From positions 24,264,392-24,328,391 of the forward strand of contig CM046338.1 of NCBI GenBank assembly GCA_025403435.1: 64,000 nucleotides of DNA, given 5' to 3'. Source of the DNA: Artocarpus heterophyllus. Taxonomy: Eukaryota; Streptophyta; Magnoliopsida; Rosales; Moraceae. Below the pieces are notes generated by a model. The model searched no databases. It was not told where the DNA came from and saw nothing but the letters and a program-made list of their open reading frames with translations. Within the stretch, counting starts at the first letter, position 1, and every line of letters begins with the position of its first letter. Below, piece by piece: positions 1 to 11,204 of the stretch. The position numbers were made by a program, and so were the translations under genes.

Positions 1-330
1 CAAAGCCAACTGTACTCCATTCATATTTGCGACAACATATTATCGCAAATAGTTTTCAATTGGCGCATAATTTCTCACGCCAGGGTGCCTTTTTGCGCCT
101 TTGTTATTTACGACTACATATTGTCGCAAAAAGTGAAGGATATTTTACAAATTTTTTTTGCGACAATTTGTCGTCGCTAATACATGTACATTGTGTGACG
201 ACATGTCGTTGCTTTTATTATTTGCAACGGCATTTTCCCAATGTCATTGCTATTAGTTTTTGCAACTACATGTCGTTAGAAATACTGAAATTAATAGCGA
301 TGATAGGTTGTTGTTCTTAAAGGCCTAATT
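1..330. repeat. CACTA-like subterminal repeat block, truncated
   Basis: At least six imperfect palindromic units resembling TGCGACAACATATTGTCGCA occur near 29-53, 110-130, 156-178, 194-215, 222-250 and 257-280. Dense arrays of short GCGAC/GTCGC palindromes are typical of subterminal regions of plant CACTA (En/Spm) transposons. The block runs off the left edge. A clean CACTA/TAGTG terminus is not visible; the stretch near 325-336 is only vaguely similar. The longest open frame here (97 codons) is judged spurious. Confidence 0.4.
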
Positions 331-640
331 TTTAGTACGGAGAATCAAGGTCCCAGTAAAAGGAGGAAAAAGAAAGAGAAATTCTTACTGCACTAGTCTA
401 TTTCTTTTATCAAAACTTTCTATTTCAAAGACTAAATACTTCTTTGTAGCAATATATTATTGTGCTCCTTTCTTTTTCTTTTTCTCTTATTTTGTGATAC
501 AAGTAAGATCAAGATCAAGCATCACGTGCTTTGGTAAGATGGACATTAGCATTTACATTAGAGACAGTCTAATCAAATATTACAATATGCAAAGTATGAC
601 AAGCAAGCTAGCTACCTAATTAATAAAGTCCTATAGCCTC
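331..640. other. Unassigned flank of the outer nest
   Basis: Low-complexity AT-rich sequence between the CACTA-like block and Copia A. No coding or structural signal was recognised. It is the left flank of the Copia A insertion site and continues, after the CTAAT duplication, at 26725. Confidence 0.5.
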
Positions 641-645
641 CTAAT

Positions 646-2166
646 TGTTAGTGATGTGCCCTAGGCCAATTATGTAATGATCACATTTTGACTTCGTTAC
701 ATTTGCATTTTATAAATAAAGAGGAATTTTCATTATTTTATTGATTCTAGTTCCATAAATAGTTAATTTTGCCTAAGATCATCAAGTATGTGACTTGATA
801 GTAAAACTCTTAGGTAAAAATTGAATTCTATTCTAAATTATCCCTAGTCAGTCATTATTATTGGGATAATAATGAATGAAGACTAGTATGAAGTTTGACT
901 GATGATTATGTTTTACTAATCATGTATATGAGATACTAAGTTAACTCATAGATACATATTTGAGAAATGATGTGATGGATCGACCTGTTATGAGAATACT
1001 GCATGGATAATTGTCAAAAGTGATTCTCATCACAATAGTATTATTTTAGTCCTCTGACCTAAAATCACCATTGTTTCTTACATGACAAGTTCTATATTTT
1101 GACACATTCTAATGTTATCTTTAACAGGATGATGGAATGGATTGTTGCTGGATATAAAGTGAATCATGTGAGGAATGTGAGTGATTAAGAAAGAATTTGT
1201 CCCTCACTTATTATGAGAAAAATATCTATGGGCCCCTCGATAAGTTAGACTGAAGAAAATGTATGGCCATACTGGTATGAATTGATAAGGGTTATCAATA
1301 TCAGTCTACTTAAGATTGAGAAATAATATGATTCAATAGTATAAGGATGACATAAACTATGCCTTATGTTCAATCAAGGTATCTAGTGACAAAAGGACTT
1401 TAATACTTATTGTATATTAGGTTATATCGGATTATTGACATTCGTATAACTTGGGTAATCATAATGTCTTGCTAGAGGCTGCTTATGATTTGTGGGCCAA
1501 AAATAGAATTTCAAGCCCACTACCAACGTTATGTGAACCTACAGGGTCGCATGCATAGAACAGACCAAAAATGAATTTTGGGTTTGCTGTGTCTAGCTTC
1601 AATGAACCTGATAATGTCTAGATTTGATGTACCAGATATGTCTAGGTTCATTAAATTTGACATTGTCTAGATTATATAAATTATATTTGAATTACAGTTT
1701 ACCTTAGTTAAAATATGACTCTTTCTCAAAGTCAATATATATATATATATATATCTGTTTTAGGGTTTCTGGCCAAAACATTAGAAGAGAAAAGGCATTC
1801 TCTTATTCTAAAAGGCAAAAACATTAAAAACTCTAAAATTAGAGAGAGTCATTTAACGCAAGGAAAGAGTGCTAGCACACCAATTTGGTTTTTGAGAGAG
1901 TCTATTTGTGTGGATACCTGTAGAGGCATTGCTCTATGTAACAACGCCTGAATCCGATCCCAAATACAAAAAGCTTGAGTTAGAGTGTCACTAGAGTGAA
2001 CCCGCTCTCTTCCTTCCAGCAATCTTGCCCCTTTTGTCATTCTAGTAAGATTCTTTGACTTTCTTATCAATCTCATCAAATTGCATGGACCCTGCGAGGG
2101 TATTGTGGGAATCAATTTTGAGTTTTTGCTGCTTATTTAAATCACAAAATCCAACAAAACCCAACA
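646..2166 (+). repeat. Copia A 5' LTR
   Basis: It begins TGTTAGTGATGTGCC and ends CCCAACA, matching the 3' LTR at 25221-26719 along its length with scattered differences. Length is about 1.52 kb. A candidate TATA box (TATATAAA) lies near 1673-1680. An (AT)n run at 1735-1754 is shared with the 3' copy in interrupted form. Confidence 0.92.
1735..1754. repeat. (AT)n microsatellite in Copia A LTR
   Basis: Uninterrupted AT dinucleotides inside the 5' LTR. The 3' LTR equivalent near 26300-26318 is interrupted by a C, as expected for slippage after insertion. Confidence 0.9.
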
Positions 2167-2167
2167 G

Positions 2168-2179
2168 TGGTATCAGAGC
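2168..2179 (+). other. Copia A primer-binding site (tRNA-iMet)
   Basis: TGGTATCAGAGC starts 2 bp after the LTR end. This is the usual plant complement to the 3' end of initiator methionine tRNA, used to prime minus-strand cDNA. Confidence 0.92.
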
Positions 2180-3715
2180 GACTTGTAACTTTGATTAAAT
2201 TGATTTTATATGGTTTTGTATATATGTGATATGCATGGATACTATTTATACATTAATTAGATTAATGTGTTTAAGGTTTTATTTGATTAAACATTTTACC
2301 GTGTTAATTTGATTAATACGTTTATTGTTTCTTGTAACCTGTTGTTATTAATTTGATTAATATTACAATTTAATAAGAATCTAGTAATCTATTTTAAGAA
2401 AATTAATCGATATACTATGAATTTGGTTTCGGTTTTATTAAGGTGACAGACTGTTTAAATGTTAAACAATGATAATCTGCTTTGAACAGATTAATATATA
2501 TCATAGGGTCTATTTAATTGTTAAACAAGGATGATCGATTTAGAATAGATCAATAAATTTCATGAATCTGTTTAAGTGTTAAACAAAGATTAATTAATTC
2601 TGTTATGAACAGATTAGGTAATCTAATTAATTAAAATTAATGGATTTAGGTAATCTGACTAGCGAGACCACCGCCAGGGGCGCTACTCCTTGACCTCGAA
2701 TTGATTCGTCACATAAATAGTTTTGGTCATAATAAAAATTTAACTATAATAAAATTATATTATTATGTTTATATGTTTAGTGTGAATTACATGGTGCATA
2801 GCATGGCCTTTTTATGTCAATGTGATTGGCAGGTTTTATTTAATTTTATTTTGGGTTTGTAATTTTAAATGTGGCCTGCATGTTGTTTTTCAATTTGTTG
2901 TAATTTATTTATTTATTTAGTAGAAATAGAATAGTTTAGATTGCAATTTGTAATGTAAAATCAAAGCCCGATGTCAAGATAGATGGAGGTTCAAGATGGA
3001 GGTCCAAGATAGAGTCCATTCGTGGCAATCTATGGAAATCCATGCAGATGAAGATTACCTAGGATTGACATTAACCTTTATATTGGCTTATGAAGATCAA
3101 TCTAGATTTGGGCCATGCTATGACACGCTTATTGTGTTATTATTATGCTATGTATGTGATGCTGTGTATATGATGCTATGTATGTGATGCGACATAATAA
3201 TAAACTATAAAATAAAATTAAAATCTTGATATTAAGTCATTAAAATGCCTCATATAATTCAACACTTGTCAAGACTTGGATTGCTAAATATAGGTTCTGC
3301 CAAAGCAGGGTGTGTTAAGCTATCTATGTAAGACAAGATGGATAATAGTGATATCCATATGTTTGAAATGGTTAGACTTAACTAGGTTATCAAAATAGTT
3401 TTGGAACTAGGGCATTAGATGGGATTTTAATTAGCCGAGACATGTGATGTCAAATCCCATATTTATCCAAGAGTTACATAAGGTGTAATTGGTAAAGTGT
3501 TACCTACCTAAATAACCATACTTTAGGTGATAAGCCAAAGCTTACTTAAAGTGAGGTGAAATATGAATCTTGGCTCACTAAAATTACAATTGTTGTGATT
3601 GTCAAATAATATTGAGGGTTATTAATTTGATAAAATTAGTGGGATTTAAATTATGCCTCGTTAAAAATTGTTTAATAAAATGCTAAGTACTCTGTGTATA
3701 TATTTGTTGTAGATA
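2180..3715 (+). other. Copia A untranslated leader
   Basis: About 1.5 kb without a credible gene between the PBS and gag. It is AT-rich and contains a short imperfect tandem repeat of TATGTGATGC/TATGATGCTATG type at about 3146-3190. Small open frames here have no recognisable domain. Confidence 0.6.
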
Positions 3716-5153
3716 ATGGCATCAAACGCCATATCTAACTTGTCACTATGAATGATCCTTGAGAAGGATAAGCTCAATGGGACTAACTTCCTTGACTGGT
3801 ACAGAAACTTGAGAATTGTTCTTAAGCAAGAATACCAAAGATGTTTTGATGGTTAATAAAGGGAAAGGTATGAAAAGGAAAGGAAAGGGTAAGAACAAGA
3901 ATAAGGCTCCCAAGGACTTTAAGAAGCCCAAGCCTAACCCCAAGCCCAATCTTGAACCTAAGGCTAAACCACCAAAGGAGGGAGTATGCTTTTTCTACAA
4001 TGAGCTTGGTCATTGGAAAAGAAACTACAAGCTCTATTTGGATGACTTGAAGAGGAAAAAGAGTAGTACAACTACTCCTTTAGGTATTTATGTTATAGAA
4101 GTCAATTTGTCTACTTCTGACTCCTGGGTATTAGATACTGGATCTGGATCTCACATTTGTACTTATGTGTAGGGTCTTAAGAGGAGTAGAATCTTGGCTA
4201 AAGGCGAAGTGGACCTACAAGTTGGAAATGGAGCAAGAGTTGTTGCTTTAACTATAGGAATATATGAGTTGACTTTGCCTAGTGGACTTGTTTTAAGTTT
4301 AGAAACTTGTTATTATGCACCTACTATAAGTAGGAATATTATTTCTATTTCTTGTTTAGACAAGGAACGTTTTGAGTTTATTATTAGGAATAATAAATGC
4401 TCCATTTACCATGATAATATTTTCCATGGATATGCTCCACTAACAAATGGTCTTTATGTTCTAAACATTGAAAACACAAACGAAAAGTCCATCTATAATG
4501 TTAATACAAAGAAGTTTAAATCTAAAGATTTAAACTCTACCTATCTTTGGCACTGTCGTTTGGGCCATATAAATGAGAAATGCATTTCAAAACTCCATCA
4601 ACATGGGCTTTTGAATTCATTTGATTTTGAATCATTTGAAGTATGTGAGTCTTGTTTATTAGGCAAAATGACTAAGACACCTTTTACTTGACATAGTGAA
4701 AGGGCTACTGATTTATTGGGCCTTGTGCATTCTAATGTATGTGGACCATTAAGTTCCACTGCTAGATGATTTCAGTAGCTATGGCTATCTCTATCTAATG
4801 GAACAAAAATCTAAATCTTTTGAAAAGTTCAAAATTTTCAAAAATAAAGTACAAAATCAACTTGGTAAAAGTATTAAAGCACTTTGATCAGATCAAGGTA
4901 GTGAATACTTAAACCAAGAATTCACTGATCATCTTAGAGAGTGTGAGATAGTCTCACAATTAACTCCACCAGGAACACCACAATGGAATGGTGTGTCTGA
5001 ACGAAGAAATTGAACTTTGTTGGATATGGTTCGATCTATGTTGAGTTAGTCAGATCTTCCAATATCCTTTTGGGGATATGCTCTAGAAACTGCTATATTC
5101 ATACTGAATAGAGTTCCATTAAAAGTGATTCAAAAGGCACCATATGAGATGCG
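3716..5153 (+). pseudogene. Copia A gag-protease-integrase, broken N-terminal part
   Basis: The gag start is at 3716 (MASNAIS...), with the typical DWYRNLRIVLKQE block. An in-frame stop and a large internal gag deletion near 3833-3855 follow: the sequence jumps straight to the Lys-rich zinc-knuckle region. The knuckle is decayed (CFFYNELGHWKRNY has lost two Cys). A protease motif DTGSGSH lies near 4137, then the GAG-pre-integrase HCRLGH block near 4551. The integrase core extends to 5158 with several stop codons. Integrase is cut here by the Copia B insertion and resumes at 23201. It is inactive. Confidence 0.88.
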
Positions 5154-6592
5154 GACCATGTTAGACATGTATGCCCTAAGGAGTAAAAATGTAATAAGTT
5201 TTTAGAGACATTTTTATCAATAAAGAATTTATTCATTATTTATATACTAAATATTGTCCTCTTTACATTCATATTTGTTGAATGTATGTTAAGCAAACAA
5301 TAGCCTGAGACTGTCGGTCTAAACCTTAAGAATTGGGCATATGATGGACAGATTATAAAAAAGACACGATTCTTAAGATGATGGTCTAAATCATAAGATC
5401 CGCAATCGAGGGAATACAATTGGGCACTTTATTCATGTAAAGATTGTTATGTTGGATATATCCCTATTGGGAGATGGTTTGTCTTGGCCATCGGAGGTGG
5501 ACTCCGTGAATAGAAACATTGGCACGTTGTCATAGGTGACGTTGTGTTGGATCGAGACATAAAGTGAATTGATTTGGATTAATAATTCTATCTTGATAAA
5601 TCGATTTACTTTAGACAATCATTTGTATTTATCTTAATCCTGAGGTGAATAGTGGACCCGTTGTCTTGACTTGTGTCTTTTGATGTACCAAAGGGTGACA
5701 CCTACATCTTAATAGTGGTATGCATGCCGTACATTGGAGGCATGACTCTTGATAGCGTAGACTTGTTATTCATAGATATAGAATCCATAGCTCCTCTTTA
5801 GGAGTAATGATATCATCTTATATGCGTTATCCTGTAATTAGAAAACTAGAGCGTTCAACCATTTGGATACATAGGTGTAACTAAATAGTATACTATCTTT
5901 GGATGGTAAGTTTTTCGATAGTGCGATGATGAAACATAAGATAAAAATAATTAGGAAGGTAAGATAGAACTTGTTCTTAAGCCGATTATGGATTATCATA
6001 TGGGGATACGATACACTATGAAATGTCATGGAGACTTAGCTATACGGGCTTCGTAATTCTATGTAATTCGAGAGTGCAGCTCCAAGCTTTTAGTGGAGTA
6101 GCGTTGGAGTTGATAATTATGAAATGTATATATGGGATATTGGGTTTTGTAATTATCGGGAGCTTGAACTATGTAGGTCCATTTGGTCTCCTTTGCTAGC
6201 TCACAACATCCTATAATGATACGGCGTGCTTTTTCAATAATTGGTGACTTATGTTGGATTTATCAGATTGGTTAAAATTTGGAAGAATTAAATAATTCAT
6301 GCCTGTTTAGCGGTTGAATTAATTTTGTGATAAAATTAATTCAAGATAAACTTGTTGAATTATTGGATCAGATAATTCTGTTTTGTTTATCCGTTGATTT
6401 AATTTTGGATAAATTAGATCAAGATAAACTTGTAAAATTATTGGGAATTCATTTATTTTCTTAGAGATTATCTAGATAAAGTTTTTTTGATCAGATAACT
6501 TGTCTATTGGGTTATTTGAATTAAAACTGAGACTTTATCCTATAGAATCTCGATTGAAAAATAAAAGATTCGTAGAGATTTTTATTCGATAG

Positions 6593-6694
6593 TTCAGCCT
6601 ACCGATACACATGTTTGGCCTGTCGATACACGTGTTTGGCCTGCCGATGGGCGTGTTTGGCCTGTCGATTTAGCTGTTAGGCCTGTCGATGAGC
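6593..6694 (+). repeat. Array of GGCCTGCCGAT units upstream of LTR TATA box
   Basis: About five units of roughly 20-23 bp share GGCCTGCCGAT or GGCCTGTCGAT. The block lies about 110 bp upstream of the TATA-like box and recurs at the same place in the other LTRs of the family (22605-22685, 39556-39620, 44969-45035, 61267-61345). The position suggests an upstream promoter element; this is inference. Confidence 0.75.
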
Positions 6695-6804
6695 GAAGGA
6701 TAAGATCACGCGTTTTGAGCAGATCTTATCAGATATTGATCCAAATTTGATTCTGATCCAAATTTTGAGACCTTATCTGATAAGGACTGACCCTAGGACC
6801 AACC

Positions 6805-6815
6805 TTTATAATAGG
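6805..6815 (+). promoter_or_regulatory. Candidate TATA box, Copia B 5' LTR
   Basis: TTTATAATAGG aligns with TTTATAAATAAGG at 22797, GTATAAAAAGG at 39735 and CTATATAAAGG at 45148 and 61469 in sibling LTRs. Conservation of this spot supports it as the core promoter defining the U3/R border; this copy looks weakened. Confidence 0.6.
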
Positions 6816-7204
6816 GAGTGATTCTCACAAGTTACTTAGATCAATTGAGAGAATAAGAGTGATACTCTACTACTAAGAATCTGCAAACTCCCTAAGAGCT
6901 TTTATTCACAAATCATGAACACTTGCTTTAGGTTCTCTTGATTGGTTGGTAGGAGAGTCAGCGGTGGAAGAGCTATATGTGTGAGCTCACACTCACTCCG
7001 ATCGTGGATAGAGAATAACAAAGAAGACCAGTTGGTTGAGGCTCTTCTAAAACATTACTTCTCTTCACAGATTGCGAAGGTTCTTTGGCACACAAAAGTT
7101 AGTAAGATCTGGTTAATTTACACATATAGCATGTCAAACTTGTGTTTTTGAAAATACTCTGATGAAAATTTTTAAAATTTCGTTGCGTACTGTTTTCCAA
7201 CAAT

Positions 7205-7217
7205 TGGTATCAAAGCC
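7205..7217 (+). other. Copia B primer-binding site
   Basis: TGGTATCAAAGCC starts 2 bp after the LTR. It is one mismatch from the iMet-type TGGTATCAGAGC. Confidence 0.85.
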
Positions 7218-8866
7218 ATGGTTTTTACATAAATTTATGAGTTTGTGATCATGTTATATGTGTAAATTTTATGATCTTAATCTCTCCTATGCTTGAATTT
7301 AATTTTATAGAGAGTTGGCACTCTTGGTTTCTATACATTTTATGTTGCCATGGATTATGTGGTGAATGTTTATTAATTAATTATAGTTGATTAAATTGTT
7401 ATTTAATTAATTATTAATTAATTAATACTAGTTATGGTTCCTTAGAGGTTAGAATGTGTATCTAGGTTTTTTATGTAATTAAATGGCGGACTATCATCTC
7501 CGTCTAGGGATTATTATTTATTTTTAATTTGTAAAAATTTTATAATTAAATAATTATTTAGAGAAGACGAATCTAGAAGGCGGATCTAGAAGAATGATGA
7601 TGGCGCTTCTAGGTATTTCCTGAGTTCTAATTTTATGTTTTTGAATTGTTGAAAATAAAACTGATGAATTGCATTAAAAATTATATTTTCTGGAATAGGT
7701 GATTTTTGCTTAGTCGGCATGCCGAACCCACCAATTCGGCAGGCCGATGGTCACAGATCAGCAGGCCAGACATGTGGTTCGGTAGGCCATCAGTGGGATA
7801 GAAATTGGGTGGCTGTGGCGGCAAGCCTAACTTCCAATTCGACAGGCCGAACTTGCATGATCGGTAGGCCGATAACCCAGATCAGCCTACTGATTGAGAG
7901 CTAAAAAAAAATTTCCAAAAAAGGTGCAGTTTTTTCGGTGCAGTTTTAATTTTATTTTTATGATGATTCTAAGAAACATTAAGTTTGGATATGACCAAAA
8001 ATATGAAGTATTTGATTCATACGAGATTGAAGACTTGAAGATGGGGATTACATGAAGAAGGATACAACTTGACGATTCAAGGATGAAGAATCGATATATG
8101 TCTCGATTATTCTCTTGTAATCTTAGTTTTCTATTCTCTAGAATGGAGCCATAATATTATGGTTATTTATTATTTTGCTTGTAGCTTTGCTTAATTGCTT
8201 TGCTTGTTTGCATTATAATATGATTTGCCATGTATATTGATAACATGTCATATAAAATAGGGAGTGCCGCTTATATTAAAATTCTTCATGCATGATCTTA
8301 AAATAAAACCTTGATTTCAAAAGATTGAGTGGGAGAAGGTTTTCGAAGAGAGGACCTAAGGCCTCCATCGTTGGTCCATAGGCTAAACATGGTGGTCCCG
8401 ACCCCTAGGAAGGGATTTCTATCATGTACCAGATTGGATCTTTGAAAGGATAAGGTATTCTAGCATGATTTATGGTTGCACACCCCTAGGTGGTGATTAT
8501 AAATCATGGATAAAATATTGAAACGATAGTTATACACTCACATTAATTTTGTTATTAACCTCCCCTAGGAGCTCTGTTAATAAAATTAATGGCCAAAGAA
8601 ATGATTATTAATATATGTTGGATCATATGGATCCTAGATGGCATATATTAATCAAGAGGGGATCCATGTTCTTGATTGAATTTGGCATGACTCCCCTAGG
8701 AGCTTGTTGAATTCTGAGTTGGAAATTGTCATTGTAAGGTTGTGATATTTTCAAGGTTTTGACACATAAATACATTTGTATATTTTTACATGATTGTGTT
8801 CACTTACTAAATTATTATTATATGTTTGCTTATGTTTGGTATATGATTCTTTATTGTAGATTAAAA
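7218..8866 (+). other. Copia B untranslated leader with two repeat motifs
   Basis: No gene. At 7710-7895 there is an array of TCGGCAGGCCGA-type palindromic units, the inverse form of the units in the LTR promoter region. At about 8392-8705 the hexamer CCTAGG, mostly as CCCCTAGG, occurs four times in small stem-like contexts such as CACCCCTAGGTGGTG. Both features recur in the leader of Copia D (46060-46262 and 46760-47075). Such structured leaders could act in packaging or dimerisation of genomic RNA; that role is inference. Confidence 0.65.
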
Positions 8867-11204
8867 ATGTCTAAAAACGCTTTATCATCGATACTTGACA
8901 AAAACCTGTTAACTGGAGAAAATTATAATGATTGGAAATGGAACCTGGATATCGTTTTGTCCTTTAACAAACTGAAATATGTGCTGACAACCCCTTGTCC
9001 TCCCGAGCCTACGGGAGACTCAACTAATGAGCAATTTCAAGCGTATGATTGCTAGAAAGATGCTAATGATCAGGCCCGCTACTATGTTATGGCTAGCATA
9101 AACAACGTGCTGTAGGCACAACATTAGGATTATGAGACTGTGAATCAGATCTTGGATAATCTTGAGGATATGTTTGGAGGCCAAGCCATAACAAAGCGGC
9201 AAGGGGCACTTTGAAAACTCTTAAACTGTAGACAGAGGCTGAGGACATCTGTAAAGGAGCACATGATGTTGGTCATGGGTTACCTTGTTGAGGCTCAAAC
9301 CAATGGAGCCGACATCGATGCTGAAACTCAGATGACTATGGTCTTTAAGACTCTGTCTAAAGAATTTATTCCATTTAGAGCTACTTTTAATTTAAGTAAT
9401 AGACGAGATATGACCTTGACATTATTAATGAAATAGTTACAGGAGTTCGAACAGCTGATCAGGAAGTCTCCTACGGGTGGAGAGGCCAACATGGTAGCTG
9501 CTTCTGGTTCTAATCACAACTCTGGGAATGGAAAGAAGCAACGGGCCAAAAATAGGAAGGCTTTTATTCCTGCTACCACCAAGAGCAGGAAGAAGAAGAT
9601 GAAGAACCCAAAGAAGCTTAAGTGCTTCTTCTATGGAAAGGTCGGGCATATTAAGAAGTATTACAAGGACTTCCTTTCCAAAGGATGTAGGTGTGATCTT
9701 CTATATTTAGAAACTTGTTTGGTTGAGGAATCTAGTGACATTTGGGTAATAGATTCTGGTGCAACTAATCATGTTTGTGCTTCTCTGATAGGGTTCAAAG
9801 AAACGAGAAGTCTACTACATGAGGACTTCACGCTTTGGATAGGCGATGGATCTTGGTCTCAGCGAAAGCAGTAGGAGACATCCTTCTTTATGTTGATAAT
9901 TATAGGAATTTATTTTTGCAAGATTATTTTTATGTTCCTAAATTTAAAAGGAATTTAATTTATGTAGTTTGTTTATTTAAAGCTCCTACTTGGTTTCTTT
10001 TAATGCTGAAGTGGTGATTCGTAAAAACAAATCTTTTATCTGTTCTAGATGAATGCAAAATAATCTATATTTTATCAAACCTAAGATGGACTTATTGCTT
10101 AATGCTGATATGATTGATAATAACTCTAAAAGACTTAAAACTTCTCACTCTAATAAGACTTATCTTTGGCATTTGCGCCTTGGTCATATTAACCTGAATA
10201 GGATTCAAAGGTTGGTAAGGGATGGACCTTTAAGTCACTTAAAGGTGGAATCTATACCTCAATGTGAATCTTGTTTGGAGGGTAAAATGACCAAAAGACC
10301 ATACGGGTCTAAAGGCAATAGGGCCGAAGGGGTTCTAGAACTTGTGCATAGTGATGTTTATGAACCGATGAACATTTGGGCACGAGGAGGGTATGAGTAC
10401 TTCATCACTTTTATTGACGATCACTTAAGGTATGAGTATGTGTAACTGATACACCACAAAAGCGAAAATTTTAAGAAGTTCAGGGAGTTTCGGGCTGAAG
10501 TGGAAAAGCAATTGGGTGACCCATAAAGGCACTTCGATCCGATCGAGGTGAGGAATACCTTTCTGATGAGTTCTTGGGACACTTATTGGAGAATGGGATT
10601 TTATCCCATTTGACTGTGTCGGGCACTCCGTAGTAGAATGACGTAGCGGAGAAAAGGAATAGGACTTTGTTAGACATGATTAAGTCCATGATGAGTTATT
10701 CATCATTGCCTTTATCCTTTTGGGGATATGCACTGCAAACCGCATGTTATCTTTTGAACAATGTGCCTTCAAAATCGGTCCCTAAAACTCCTCACGAGTT
10801 GTGGACAGGTAGGAAGACACCCTTAAACCATATTTGCATATGGGGATGTCCAGCTCATGTCCTATTTAAGGATTGGAATAAGTTGGAAGCACGTTCAAAA
10901 GTTTGCATGTTTGTAGGATATCCAAATGGGACTAAAGCGGGTTATTTTTATAACCCAAAGGAAAATAAAGTTGTGGTTTCAACTAATGTAACTTTCCTTG
11001 AGGATAGTTACAGGGACGACTTTAAACCTTGGAGCAAAGTGGTGCTTGAGGAGTTAAAGAGTGATTCGATCACTTTGGAGGTTCTGAATGAAACCGTTTC
11101 GATCTATGTAGAAAAACCAAACGAACCTGAGCAACAACCTAAGGGGCTTTGGCATAGTGGGAGGATCGGGCATCAACCTGAGAGGTATATGTTCAATGGG
11201 GAGG
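8867..11204 (+). pseudogene. Copia B gag-protease-integrase, broken
   Basis: Gag starts MSKNALSSILDKN at 8867, giving the capsid-like NYNDWK and DNLEDMFGG blocks with several stops. A Lys-rich segment follows, then a decayed zinc knuckle (CFFYGKVGHIKKYY lacks two Cys) near 9622-9663. The protease motif DSGATNH is near 9751. GAG-pre-integrase (LWHLRLGHINLNR) starts near 10162, with integrase at about 10340-10760 (frameshifted) and its C-terminal region to 11204. Frame is lost at several points. LOG-RT copy 1 sits immediately downstream, and RT resumes at 19550. It is inactive. Confidence 0.88.

Larger units (their letters stand above)
5159..7202 (+). repeat. Copia B 5' LTR
   Basis: Length is about 2.04 kb. 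It begins TGTTAGACATGTATGCC and ends TTTTCCAACA. Related copies lie at 21175-23195, 38123-40135, 43539-45544, 60174-61859 and, inverted, 37133-41148. The 61-63 codon antisense open frames found in several copies are LTR sequence, not genes. Confidence 0.94.

Noticed and set aside
2168..2179. tRNA-like TGGTATCAGAGC strings as tRNA gene ends
   Set aside because: They are retrotransposon primer-binding sites directly after LTRs; no cloverleaf is present.
3746..4013. Minus-strand frames over the Copia A Lys-rich gag segment
   Set aside because: Antisense shadows of the low-complexity Lys/Pro coding region.
5433..5618. Antisense 61-codon frames repeated in every Copia B-family LTR (also 21449, 38354)
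   Set aside because: LTR sequence copied with the element, antisense to it, with no motif.
7710..7895. Leader palindrome array as a CRISPR-like repeat
   Set aside because: Units are degenerate, spacers are only a few bases and irregular, and the context is a plant retrotransposon leader.
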